Shown piece after piece: positions 1-6,459 of a stretch of DNA of 6,536 bases. Made by a program: the position numbers and the translations under genes. Position 1 is the stretch's first letter; every line of letters begins with the position of its first letter. This stretch comes from Suttonella ornithocola (lineage in GTDB: Bacteria > Pseudomonadota > Gammaproteobacteria > Cardiobacteriales > Cardiobacteriaceae), in assembly GCF_001889065.1 (NCBI RefSeq), contig NZ_LWHB01000117.1, forward strand, positions 1 to 6,536, read 5' to 3'. The notes under the pieces are model-generated. The model was not told the origin of the DNA, ran no database searches, and was given only the letters and a program-made list of their open reading frames with translations.

Positions 1-122
1 TTTTTAATCCAGCTATAGACGGTGAATTTGCTGATCTTGTAGCGCTTTGCAACAGCGCGCCAAGTTTCTCCATTAGCAATATCGTTAAGAATTTTCTGTC
101 GGAATTGGCGGCAGTAGGTCAT
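1..122 (-). CDS. IS630-family transposase, N-terminal helix-turn-helix part (cut by window edge)
   Basis: Reading the minus strand from the ATG at 122-120 gives 40 residues that begin MTYCRQFRQKILNDIANG and continue to YKISKFTVYSWIK before the window ends. This matches the N-terminal helix-turn-helix of IS630-type transposases, typically a start like MxYSxxFRQKVL followed by a second helix like FxISxxTVYRW, which recognises the element's terminal repeats. The catalytic DDE domain is outside the window, so it cannot be said whether the gene is intact. No good Shine-Dalgarno sequence precedes the ATG. The first ORF of a split orfA/orfB element is also possible. Confidence 0.75.
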   Translation of the reverse strand, partial: MTYCRQFRQKILNDIANGETWRAVAKRYKISKFTVYSWIK

Positions 123-210
123 AGGATATGCTCAGTTTATTTTTGATAATTCTACTACAAGTTGTTCTTTATATCTGCTTTGGATGGATTGGATTATAAG
201 TGATTTGACT
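1..210 (-). mobile_element. IS630-type insertion sequence, one end only
   Basis: This is the terminal part of an insertion sequence that continues beyond the left edge. It holds the start of an IS630-type transposase reading leftwards from 122, and about 88 bp of non-coding DNA between that start and the presumed element end. The right boundary is inferred: recognisable GntP permease homology begins at the Tyr codon at 214-216, and IS630 elements insert at TA, which occurs at 210-211 and 212-213. The presumed terminus, read on the minus strand, starts TAGTCAAATC. The other end and the target duplication are outside the window, so the exact boundary is unproven. Confidence 0.6.
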
Positions 211-1134
211 ATATATGCGACACATACTTTTGTTCCTCCAACACCGGGTCCTATCGCAGCAGCAGGTAATTTAGGTCTTGAAAACAATCTTGGCTTAGTC
301 ATTATGATAGGGTTGGGCATTAGTATCGTTCCAATTCTTTGTGGTTGGTTTTGGGCAAATCGTTTTATCAATGTTCAACCAGATGGTGGCGATAAGATTG
401 CCGAACGGCTTCAATCAGAAAGTGAAGCAGCTGCTGAAAAAAGATTGGCGTATGGTGAATTACCCTTACCAGCAATGGCATTTATGCCCATTATTGTGCC
501 AATTTTATTACTTTGCTTAGGCTCGATTGCCACTTTCCCTTCTCATCCACTAGGAGAAGGGTTTTTATTTCAATTGCTTGCTTTTTTAGGTAAGCCTTTA
601 AATGCTTTACTTATTGGTATGCTGCTATCTTTCCTATTATTCAAGGGTAAGGAGAAAGGAAGCAGAGTGAGCAAAGCCATTAGTGAAGGTTTAACAGTTT
701 CTGCTCCTATTTTGTTAATTACGGGTGCAGGTGGCGCTTTTGGTGCAGTATTAAAAGCCACTTCTATTGGTGAATATCTTGGACAAACGCTTTCTGGTCT
801 AGGGTTAGGAATTTTTATGCCATTTGTAATTGCTGCTGCTTTTAAAACCGCTCAAGGTTCATCAACAGTAGCGCTAGTCGCAACTTCTGCAATGATGAGT
901 CCATTGTTAGCAACGATTGGCTTAGACAGTGAGATGGGTAGAGTGCTTTGTGTGATGGCGATTGGTGCAGGTGCAATGACAGTATCACACGCAAATGATT
1001 CTTTCTTTTGGGTAGTGAGTCAGTTTTCTCGTATGAGCGTTGCACAAGCCTATCGTGCGCAAACCATTGCAACGGCTTTGCAAGGATTAGGTGGCATGAT
1101 TGTGGTTTGGATACTGAGCTTGGTCATTCTATGA
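184..1134 (+). pseudogene. GntP-family permease lacking its N-terminus, truncated by IS630-type insertion
   Basis: The frame encodes the C-terminal two thirds or more of a GntP-family (gluconate/D-serine/glycerate-type) inner-membrane sugar-acid:H+ symporter. Visible family motifs in the 316-residue reading are ATHTFVPPTPGP (12-23), the loop-helix GAGGAFGAVLK (181-191), AQGSSTVA (223-230) and the C-terminal SHANDSFFWVV (268-278). Several long hydrophobic helices lie between them. Full-length relatives have about 420-450 residues, so roughly the first 110-150 are missing. The ATG at 184 has no Shine-Dalgarno sequence, and the first ten codons appear to be IS-derived, with homology starting at about Tyr11 (214). 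Position directly before a glycerate kinase suggests the ancestor carried D-glycerate, as proposed for the Haemophilus HI0092-type permease. The truncated product probably cannot transport. The stop overlaps the kinase start (ATGA). Confidence 0.85.
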
Positions 1135-2270
1135 AAATTGTCATTGCTCCCGACTCTTTTAAGGAAAGTCTAAGCGCAAGCGCAGCTGCTCAAGCCATTG
1201 CAAATAGTTTATCTGAAGCGATTGATTCTATTGAATGTGTTTGCCTGCCGATGGCAGACGGTGGTGAGGGAACAGCTAAGACTTTATGTGATTTAGCAAA
1301 TGGACAATGGCGAGAAGTCATTGTCCATGATCCTCTAGGAAGAAAAGTTAAGGCAGGCTATGCGTTATTAGATAGGCGGCGTGCTGTGATTGAAATGGCA
1401 GAAGCTGCTGGCTTGCAGCTATTGTCCACGTCTGAACGTAACCCAGCTGTGACTAGCACTTATGGTGTTGGTGAACTGATTTTAGATGCCCTAAATGAAG
1501 GCGTTACAGAATTTATTATTGGGATTGGTGGTAGCGCAACGAATGACGGCGGTAGTGGGATGCTGAGCGCACTTGGGGTAAAGTTTTTAGATAAAACTGG
1601 TCAAACGTTACCCGCAGGAGGTTTAGCCTTATCCGCGCTAGATTCGGTTTCACTTTTGGCATTAGATAAGCGCTTGCAAGATTGTAAAATGACAATTGCT
1701 TGTGATGTCAATAATCCTTTATTAGGGACAAATGGAGCTAGTGCTATTTTTGCGCCGCAGAAAGGCGCAAATGCAGAATTAGTAGAACAGTTGGATAAAG
1801 CACTCGCGAATTATGCAGAAAAAATGGTGGCAGCAGGTTTTCCAGCGGTTCACTCTGTGTCGGGAAGTGGCGCCGCAGGTGGATTAGGTTTTGCGCTATT
1901 AGGATTGCCTAATGTCAGCTTAGAGTCCGGTATTAGTTTAGTCATGCGAGAAGCCAAGCTACTAGAACACTGTCAAAATGCGGATTATGTAATTACTGGT
2001 GAGGGGCGCATGGACGGACAAACTTTATCGGGACAAGTTCCGCTTGGGGTTTTGCAATGCGCAAGTCAACAAAATATTCCAGTGATTGCCTTATGTGGCT
2101 GCTTAGGTGAGCAAATAGAGATTTTGGAAAAACAAGGATTTTTGGCTATTTTGCCCACGATTTCCCATTTAGATAGTTTAGAAAATACATTAGCTAATGG
2201 TGAGCAAAATCTCAGACGAACCGCTAGACAAGTCGGTAAATTGCTTTCAAGCACCTTTCATCTAAAATAA
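1131..2270 (+). CDS. glxK: Glycerate 2-kinase (glycerate kinase family 1)
   Basis: A 379-residue cytoplasmic enzyme expected to phosphorylate D-glycerate with ATP to 2-phosphoglycerate, feeding lower glycolysis; family members are usually about 380 residues, so it is full length. Family signatures are the N-terminus MKIVIAPDSFKESLSA, MADGGEG (41-47), the glycine-rich GIGGSATNDGGSGML (131-145), NGASAIFAPQKGA (201-213), GSGAAGGLGFALLG (245-258) and VITGEGRMDGQTLSGQ (287-302). The ATG at 1131 is chosen because the family N-terminus begins exactly there; the frame is open upstream to 1008, but that part is only the shadow of the permease. The ATGA overlap with the permease stop, and the absence of a strong Shine-Dalgarno sequence, point to translational coupling. 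Its upstream partner is now truncated, so expression may depend on a promoter in or beyond the IS element. GlxK versus GarK cannot be separated here. Confidence 0.92.
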   Translation: MKIVIAPDSFKESLSASAAAQAIANSLSEAIDSIECVCLPMADGGEGTAKTLCDLANGQWREVIVHDPLGRKVKAGYALLDRRRAVIEMAEAAGLQLLSTSERNPAVTSTYGVGELILDALNEGVTEFIIGIGGSATNDGGSGMLSALGVKFLDKTGQTLPAGGLALSALDSVSLLALDKRLQDCKMTIACDVNNPLLGTNGASAIFAPQKGANAELVEQLDKALANYAEKMVAAGFPAVHSVSGSGAAGGLGFALLGLPNVSLESGISLVMREAKLLEHCQNADYVITGEGRMDGQTLSGQVPLGVLQCASQQNIPVIALCGCLGEQIEILEKQGFLAILPTISHLDSLENTLANGEQNLRRTARQVGKLLSSTFHLK

Positions 2271-2335
2271 AATTATGATGAAATTTTGAGTGTTTGTTGA
2301 TGAAAACGAAAAGAATAACGTAGGTTTTTTAAGTC

Positions 2336-2399
2336 AGTAAACGTGCTATATGCATAATTGGTATTGAGTGTTAAATATCGGTAAAATAGCGCGTTTACT
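2336..2399. repeat. Inverted repeat bracketing the argS promoter
   Basis: The arms are AGTAAACGTGC (2336-2346) and GCGCGTTTACT (2389-2399). They are complementary at 10 of 11 positions, and the remaining T/G pair would be a wobble in RNA. They are separated by 42 bp containing the predicted -35 and -10, with the right arm at the expected transcription start. Centre-to-centre distance is 53 bp, about five helical turns. This could be a pair of operator half-sites on one DNA face, or a long-range stem in read-through RNA from glxK. Function is unknown. Confidence 0.5.
2358..2387 (+). promoter_or_regulatory. Predicted sigma70 promoter of argS
   Basis: The -35 TTGGTA (2358-2363) and -10 TAAAAT (2382-2387) are separated by 18 bp. 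Transcription would begin near 2394, leaving a leader of about 29 nt before the GTG at 2423. It lies in the 152-bp gap between glxK and argS, so argS need not depend on the disrupted upstream operon. This is consensus matching by eye only. Confidence 0.5.
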
Positions 2400-2409
2400 T
2401 GCTAGTGAT

Positions 2410-2415
2410 AAGAGA
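2410..2415 (+). promoter_or_regulatory. Ribosome binding site deciding the argS start
   Basis: AAGAGA lies 7 nt before GTG 2423. The earlier in-frame starts, TTG 2399 and GTG 2405, have no comparable site and fall almost at the predicted transcription start. Starting at 2423 also gives the N-terminus MKSEIQDGLTAAL, which resembles Pseudomonas-type ArgRS N-termini. Confidence 0.55.
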
Positions 2416-2422
2416 TATTTAC

Positions 2423-4201
2423 GTGAAATCAGAAATTCAAGATGGTTTAACCGCTGCCCTATTATTAGTGGCAAAACAACATAATATTCCTGCTGAATCC
2501 CTTGATCAAGCTATTGAAATTGAACGCACCAAAGATCCAGCGCACGGCGATTATGCCAGCAATATTGCGATGAAATATGCGAAGGTCTTTAAGCTTAAAC
2601 CACGCGAATTAGCAGATAAATTGGTCATGAGCGTCCCGTTGATGGAAAGTGTTGCGGGTATGGAGGTTGCTGGACCGGGATTTATCAATATTCGTTTATC
2701 TCGTAATAGTATTACAGCTGTTCTGAAAGATATTGTTGAGCAAAAAGAAAAATTTGGCGTACATAAATCTGTAAATCCTCAAAAAATCTTAATAGAGTTT
2801 GTTTCAGCAAATCCTACTGGTCCTTTACATGTTGGTCATGGGCGTGGCGCAGCTTATGGGGATAGTTTGGCAAATTTGTTAAAGACAAATGGGCATCAGG
2901 TTGATAAAGAATATTATGTTAACGATGCCGGTCGCCAAATGGATATTTTGGCGCTTTCTGTCTATTGGCGATATTTACAGCAGTGCGATAAGGGCGCAAC
3001 TTTACCAAAAGGCATTTATCAAGGCGATTATGTTAGCTTGATTGCAGCAGAGTTAAAATCTCAGATTGGAGAAAAGTTAGCGGTTGATTTATCAAGCTGG
3101 GTACCTAGTTATCCAGAGCAATGGTCACAAGAAGCGATAGATAATGGTGAGCGTGATCAATGGATTGATGCAGCTATCGTAGCTTTAAAAAATACGCTAG
3201 GCGAAGAGGGCTATACAACCGTTTTTAACGCTGCTTTAGAAACAGAAGTTGCTGATATTCGGGAAGATTTAGAAGAGTTCGGTGTTGTTTTTGATCGTTG
3301 GTTTTCAGAAAAATCTTTGTTTACCGATGGTATGGTAGAGAAAACATTAGCACGCTTAGAGGAGGGTGGTTTCCTTTATCAAAAAAATGGTGCAACTTGG
3401 TTTAAAGCAGAAGAATTCGGCGATGAAAAAGATCGTGTCGTTCGTCGAGAAAATGGTGTGACGACTTATTTTGCTTCTGATATTGCCTATCACTTAGATA
3501 AATATGAGCGTGGCTATGACCAGATGATTGATATTTTTGGTGCAGATCATCATGGATACATGGCTCGCGTGCGAGCTTCATTAGCTGCTTTGAATTTAGA
3601 TCCTTCTAAATTGACGATAGCATTAGTGCAATTTGCCGTCTTATATAAAGATGGGCAAAAAATGCAAATGAGTACCCGTAGTGGAGAATTTGTTACTTTG
3701 AGAGAACTGCGTGAACAAGTAGGGTCAGATGCAGCGAGATTCTTCTATGTTATGCGTAAGCCAGAGCAACATTTAGATTTTGACTTAGATTTAGCCACAT
3801 CCAACAGCAAAGATAATCCTTTTTATTATGTAGAGTACGCGCATGCTCGTACTTGTCGAGTGCTAGAGCGCGCAAAAGAAGAAGGTTATGACTTTTCACC
3901 AGAAAATGCACTACCGCATCGTAACCATTTACTGACGACAGAAGAAAATGCGTTAATTACGGAATTACGTCGATATCCTGAGTTGATTATCAGTGCTGGC
4001 GCACAGTTAGCACCTCATATTGTTGTAAATTATCTAAGAGACTTAGCAACAGCTTGGCATCAATTTTATGATGCAGGGCATAAAGTTTTGCATGAAGATA
4101 CAGCACTTCGCGAAGCAAGATTATTATTAACTTATTGTGTAGGGCAAGTATTACGCAATGGTTTAACGATTGTTGGTGTAACGGCGAGGGAACGGATGTG
4201 A
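2423..4201 (+). CDS. argS: Arginyl-tRNA synthetase
   Basis: Class I aminoacyl-tRNA synthetase that charges tRNA-Arg with arginine in the cytoplasm; essential in bacteria. From the GTG at 2423 it has 592 residues, close to the usual length. The N-terminal Add-1 domain covers about 1-90, with KDPAHGDYASNIAM at 37-50. The HIGH signature is HVGH (136-139) within SANPTGPLHVGHGRG. GADHHGY follows at 373-379, and the KMSKS-equivalent is KMQMSTRSGE (413-422), the variant usual in gammaproteobacterial ArgRS. The DALR anticodon-binding domain begins near PFYYVEYAHART (466-477) and runs to the end. A longer reading from TTG 2399 is less likely on ribosome-binding-site and alignment grounds. The TGA stop overlaps by 4 bp the GTG start of the SPOR gene, an argS-SPOR pairing also known in Pseudomonas. 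Confidence 0.97.
   Translation: MKSEIQDGLTAALLLVAKQHNIPAESLDQAIEIERTKDPAHGDYASNIAMKYAKVFKLKPRELADKLVMSVPLMESVAGMEVAGPGFINIRLSRNSITAVLKDIVEQKEKFGVHKSVNPQKILIEFVSANPTGPLHVGHGRGAAYGDSLANLLKTNGHQVDKEYYVNDAGRQMDILALSVYWRYLQQCDKGATLPKGIYQGDYVSLIAAELKSQIGEKLAVDLSSWVPSYPEQWSQEAIDNGERDQWIDAAIVALKNTLGEEGYTTVFNAALETEVADIREDLEEFGVVFDRWFSEKSLFTDGMVEKTLARLEEGGFLYQKNGATWFKAEEFGDEKDRVVRRENGVTTYFASDIAYHLDKYERGYDQMIDIFGADHHGYMARVRASLAALNLDPSKLTIALVQFAVLYKDGQKMQMSTRSGEFVTLRELREQVGSDAARFFYVMRKPEQHLDFDLDLATSNSKDNPFYYVEYAHARTCRVLERAKEEGYDFSPENALPHRNHLLTTEENALITELRRYPELIISAGAQLAPHIVVNYLRDLATAWHQFYDAGHKVLHEDTALREARLLLTYCVGQVLRNGLTIVGVTARERM
4186..4190 (+). promoter_or_regulatory. Ribosome binding site of the SPOR gene, inside argS
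   Basis: GAGGG lies 7 nt before GTG 4198 and supports this start over upstream in-frame codons, which would only add argS shadow sequence. Start and stop overlap as GTGA, so translational coupling with argS is likely. Confidence 0.65.
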
Positions 4202-4773
4202 GCAAGAAGCATCGCAAAAGTCGCCGAGCAACATCTACAAGAAAGGGCAACTATGTTGCCCAACGACTAATGGGGGTTTTTTTACTGTGTTTAATTACGG
4301 TTATATTAGGGTTGATGGCAGTAAATTTCTTTAAAACGCATCATGATCCTTCACAAACATCGGTAGCAAATAATAAGAAAACGAATACTTCTCAAAAACA
4401 AACAAATTCGATAGTAACAAGCCAATCTCAAGCACCATCTCAACCTAAATATCGTTTTTATGATGAATTGAAAAAGCGCAATGCCGAAGTGCAAAAAGAA
4501 TTGCAGCAAAAAATGCAAGAAGAGTCTAAAACAAGCAATATTAAAGGTCGCAATTATCGGATTCAAATAGGTGCTTTTAGTGAGAAAGAATCAGCAGATA
4601 GAATTCGAGCAAGAATGATTTTAAGAGATTATCCCGTTGAAATTATTAATAATGGAAAGCTATATCTTGTTCAAATAGGTCCATATGTAGATAGAGCCGA
4701 AGCAGTTAAAGTGCAAAAACGCATTGAAAGAGAAGGAATTAGAGAAACTGTGCTAAAAGCCTATATCAATTAG
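4198..4773 (+). CDS. FtsN-like SPOR-domain membrane protein
   Basis: A 191-residue bitopic inner-membrane protein. It has a short, very basic cytoplasmic N-terminus (MSKKHRKSRRATSTRK) and one membrane segment at about 24-45. A low-complexity Ser/Thr/Gln/Asn/Lys periplasmic linker follows at 46-84, then the FtsN-like motif YRFYDEL (85-91) and a Lys/Glu/Gln-rich, probably coiled-coil helix (about 89-110). The C-terminal SPOR domain (119-191) contains YRIQIGAFSEKESADRIRA and LYLVQIGPYVDRAEA, the two repeats typical of the fold. SPOR domains bind denuded septal peptidoglycan, so a role in cell division or septum remodelling is expected. The same topology and argS-adjacent position occur in the Pseudomonas homologue. 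Whether it is the true FtsN or a second SPOR protein cannot be told here; hslV, which follows in Pseudomonas, is absent. Confidence 0.9.
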   Translation: MSKKHRKSRRATSTRKGNYVAQRLMGVFLLCLITVILGLMAVNFFKTHHDPSQTSVANNKKTNTSQKQTNSIVTSQSQAPSQPKYRFYDELKKRNAEVQKELQQKMQEESKTSNIKGRNYRIQIGAFSEKESADRIRARMILRDYPVEIINNGKLYLVQIGPYVDRAEAVKVQKRIEREGIRETVLKAYIN

Positions 4774-4797
4774 ATAGATTTTTATTTATTTATTTTT

Positions 4798-4816
4798 AAT
4801 AAATATAATTATTATC
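4798..4816 (+). promoter_or_regulatory. Possible Fur box upstream of the imelysin-like gene
   Basis: The 19-mer matches the classical Fur consensus GATAATGATAATCATTATC at 15 of 19 positions, with the right part reading ATAATTATTATC. It overlaps the -35 region of the predicted promoter, where Fur binding would repress. Three of the four mismatches fall on the consensus G/C positions and the surrounding DNA is nearly all A/T, so a chance match is quite possible. Imelysin-family genes are often iron regulated, which makes the placement suggestive. Confidence 0.35.
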
Positions 4817-4837
4817 GTTTAGCAACTCGGATATAAT
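4809..4837 (+). promoter_or_regulatory. Predicted promoter of the imelysin-like gene
   Basis: A perfect -10 TATAAT (4832-4837) lies 17 bp after a weak -35 TTATTA (4809-4814). Transcription would start near 4844, about 36 nt before the ATG. A second TATAAT at 4804-4809 lacks a credible -35. The weak -35 hints that an activator or relief of repression may matter. Confidence 0.5.
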
Positions 4838-4867
4838 AAAGCAAAAGTTCATTGATAAAATTGCTTT
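4838..4867 (+). repeat. Inverted repeat in the imelysin leader, just before the ribosome binding site
   Basis: AAAGCAA (4838-4844) and TTGCTTT (4861-4867) are perfect 7-bp complementary arms around a 16-nt AT-rich loop. They straddle the predicted transcription start and end 1 nt before the Shine-Dalgarno AAAGGGA (4869-4875). It could be an operator or, if transcription starts slightly earlier than predicted, a weak leader hairpin affecting ribosome access. Confidence 0.35.
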
Positions 4868-4879
4868 GAAAGGGACAGC

Positions 4880-5896
4880 ATGAAAAAGATTCTAATAATT
4901 GCCGCTTTAATTGGTATCGGTATCTTGTTATTTGTGATACAAGATCCAGAAAAAGATAAACAAGAAGCGCTAGCATCTATATATGAAAATGTTTTATTAA
5001 AAGATAGCGCAGATGCGCAATCTACATGTGCGGTTTTAAAAGATACGCTGTCTCAATCAACGCCAGGCGAGAGAAGTGAAGCTTTAAATAATGCATTTGC
5101 TAATTTAGTCTTGGCATGGAAGCGCGTTGAAACCAATTATGTTTTAGGAGATTTAGATTCTGAAAGAATTGATACCCCACGTTTTATCGATATCTTTCAT
5201 GTGGGCAATGAATCAATTGCTCAACAAATGGAGAAAGTTATTCATAGCAGTAGCCAACCGAAAACAGCACTATATAAGCATTCTTATAAAACAATTAACG
5301 CGCTGGAATATTTGTTATATAAAAATAATGATATTAGCGAAAGAAAGTTAGCTTTATCAATAGTCGTTGCAGAAAATATTTGTCATCGATTAGATCAAAT
5401 TTATCAATCTTATAGAGAAAAAGAAACGGAATTTTTAGCAGATTCCCAAAAAGCACTCTCTCTATTAATTAACATATTGGCTGAGCGAACATTTGAAACT
5501 AAAGATTGGCGGGTAGGTGATCCAGCAGGTTTAACCAAAAAATATGAAGGGCAGGTTGATCCTAATAGAGGTGAGTATTCTCTAAGTGGTTTAAGTATGC
5601 CAGCAGTTAAAGCGATTTTAGAAGCACAAGCTTCTCTCGTGTTAAAACAATCGTTTGCTAATTTAAATGAAATAGTGATTTTTTTTAGCGCAGAACAGCA
5701 ATTAATGCAGAGTTCAGAATTATTAACGCAATCGCAAGCGGAAGAAAATAAAATAAATACACTTTATTATGACTTTAACCCAGATAAAACTAGGTCGCTT
5801 TATGATAGCTTGAATAAATTACAAACAAGCTATTACGGTAATTTACTCCAATCATTAAATGTCACAGCTAAAATATTAGAAGCGGATGGGGATTGA
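4880..5896 (+). CDS. Imelysin-like (peptidase M75 family) envelope protein
   Basis: A 338-residue protein with an N-terminal signal or anchor segment (about 3-20, MKKILIIAALIGIGILLFVI). There is no lipobox cysteine, so it is likely periplasmic or membrane anchored. The rest is mainly helical and fits the imelysin-like fold: LVLAWKRVETNYVLGDLD (77-93), the conserved second-motif region TINALEYLLY (138-147), DWRVGDPAGL (209-218) and EYSLSGLSM (232-240). Related proteins (EfeO, IcmP and Psychrobacter imelysin-like proteins) are linked to iron handling, and despite the name peptidase activity is doubtful for many. The family motif GxHxxE reads T-I-N-A-L-E here, with Asn140 in place of His. Start ATG 4880 is supported by AAAGGGA 4 nt upstream. 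It has its own promoter 106 bp after the SPOR gene and stands alone before IS remnants. The substrate is unknown. Confidence 0.75.
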   Translation: MKKILIIAALIGIGILLFVIQDPEKDKQEALASIYENVLLKDSADAQSTCAVLKDTLSQSTPGERSEALNNAFANLVLAWKRVETNYVLGDLDSERIDTPRFIDIFHVGNESIAQQMEKVIHSSSQPKTALYKHSYKTINALEYLLYKNNDISERKLALSIVVAENICHRLDQIYQSYREKETEFLADSQKALSLLINILAERTFETKDWRVGDPAGLTKKYEGQVDPNRGEYSLSGLSMPAVKAILEAQASLVLKQSFANLNEIVIFFSAEQQLMQSSELLTQSQAEENKINTLYYDFNPDKTRSLYDSLNKLQTSYYGNLLQSLNVTAKILEADGD

Positions 5897-6046
5897 ATTC
5901 TAAAATTATAGCTAGATGAATTTAGCTCGTATACAAAACGACGAACCATAGACATTACACATCAGTACGGAAAGATGAACCAACGCTGATGAAAGTTGCT
6001 AATGAAAATTAAAGACATTTAGCTATAAGAGAAACTTAATTTTTTT
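5897..6046. other. Non-coding gap between the imelysin gene and IS1 remnant
   Basis: About 150 bp with no supportable gene. All frames are broken by stops; the longest short frames are a dozen to about twenty codons. AT-rich partial palindromes around AGCTA occur near 5910-5925. A weak 4-bp stem TAAG/CTTA (6026-6038) is followed by a run of Ts (6040-6046) that could end imelysin transcription, but the stem is too short to call a terminator. A T-rich run immediately precedes the presumed IS1 terminus. Confidence 0.4.
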
Positions 6047-6421
6047 GGTAGTGGTTTGAAAAGTATGCTGATCAAACCCAGCCATAATTAATATAATGGA
6101 AGAGTAAGTCAAACGCTTTAAAGTGATTCACCAACTTTTTAGAAAAACAGCAAGTCTTTCGAAAGACTCGCCTCAGCCTTTGCCTAAAGCGATTATTATT
6201 ACCTTCAATATCCGTAGTATATCGCTTACCTATCTTTTTAACGCTACCATCAAAAGCCGTTAAGAAGCTATCCCAATTATCACAACAAATACAACCAAAA
6301 CTAATTCCTAATGCCTCAAGTTTAGCTCTCAGTTGTTTAGCTGTCTTTAGATGACGTTTACCCCATACAAAAGCGACTATTTCACTACTATAGCTGAATG
6401 GGTTTAATTTGCATACAAACT
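6047..6421 (-). mobile_element. IS1-family element remnant (3' part)
   Basis: This contains the C-terminal half of an IS1-type transposase on the minus strand. Its outer end is presumed at GGTAGTGGTTTG (6047-6058), about 25 nt beyond the transposase stop, the spacing expected when an IS1 transposase ends close to the terminal repeat. GGT at the tip agrees with the GGTAATG start of canonical IS1. The other half of the element is absent, being replaced at about 6421 by a different sequence. The target duplication cannot be assessed. Confidence 0.6.
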
Positions 6422-6434
6422 GAGATCTTTGCAA
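6072..6434 (-). pseudogene. IS1-family transposase, C-terminal fragment
   Basis: Read from 6434 down to the TGA at 6074-6072, the frame gives 120 residues; homology is convincing from SSEIVAFVWGKR (about 17-27) onward. It shows the second catalytic Asp in CCDNWDSF (Asp52), the Glu in DIEGNNNRFR (Glu77) and the C-terminal block FRKTCCFSKKLVNHFKAFDL (91-110), followed by FHYINYGWV. These correspond to the InsB region of IS1. The N-terminal zinc-binding and helix-turn-helix part and the first catalytic Asp are missing, so it cannot be an active transposase. There is no proper start: only a TTG at 6434, lying inside a different repeat-like sequence, with an in-frame stop at 6446-6444. Confidence 0.8.
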
Positions 6435-6441
6435 AATTCCG
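6422..6441 (+). repeat. Possible IS5-type terminal inverted repeat
   Basis: GAGATCTTTGCAAAATTCCG closely resembles the GAGACCTTTGCAAAA-type termini of IS5-family elements such as those of Neisseria. It lies exactly where the IS1 transposase homology breaks off, which suggests that another element inserted into or recombined with the IS1 copy. No IS5 transposase is visible in the 95 bases that follow, so this may be a solitary remnant. Recognition is from memory of such ends. Confidence 0.35.
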
Positions 6442-6449
6442 TTTTACAC

Positions 6450-6459
6450 TATAGTCAAA
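6450..6459. repeat. 10-mer shared with the presumed IS630 terminus at the left edge
   Basis: TATAGTCAAA here occurs in inverted orientation at 204-213, where the left IS630-type element appears to end. If it marks an element end, the new element would extend rightwards out of the window. The DNA beyond (6460-6536) shows no transposase start and does not resemble the left element's leader, so it may be the opposite end, another IS630 relative, or chance. Confidence 0.25.

Noticed and set aside
143..210. Outward promoter in the IS630-type end driving glxK.
   Set aside because: TTGATA at 143 and candidate -10 boxes near 169-174 and 195-200 have spacings well outside the usual range; none is convincing.
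842..1072. Minus-strand open frame within the permease gene.
   Set aside because: It is a shadow of the plus-strand permease, with no recognisable product or ribosome binding site.
1008..1130. Longer start for the glycerate kinase at 1008.
   Set aside because: The added 41 residues overlap the permease in another frame and look unlike the family, whereas the family N-terminus begins exactly at 1131.
2399..2422. TTG 2399 or GTG 2405 as the argS start.
   Set aside because: They lie almost at the predicted transcription start, lack a ribosome binding site, and extend beyond the usual ArgRS N-terminus.
4783..4805. AT-only stem TATTTATT/AATAAATA after the SPOR gene as a transcription terminator.
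   Set aside because: The stem has no G or C pair, is not followed by a clean T run, and comes from a simple TTTA repeat, so it is expected by chance in such DNA.
5900..5925. Partial palindrome CTAAAATT/AATTTAG after the imelysin stop.
   Set aside because: It needs a bulge, has an 11-nt loop and no T run, so it supports neither a terminator nor an operator call.
5951..6012. Short frame ending RKDEPTLMKVANEN as a remnant of an IS3-type OrfB.
   Set aside because: The resemblance to KDEP/KDDP segments of IS3 transposases is only a few residues long, with no further similarity on either side.
6026..6046. TAAG/CTTA hairpin followed by Ts as a terminator of the imelysin gene.
   Set aside because: Only four pairs, mostly A/T; kept as a remark in the gap description rather than called.
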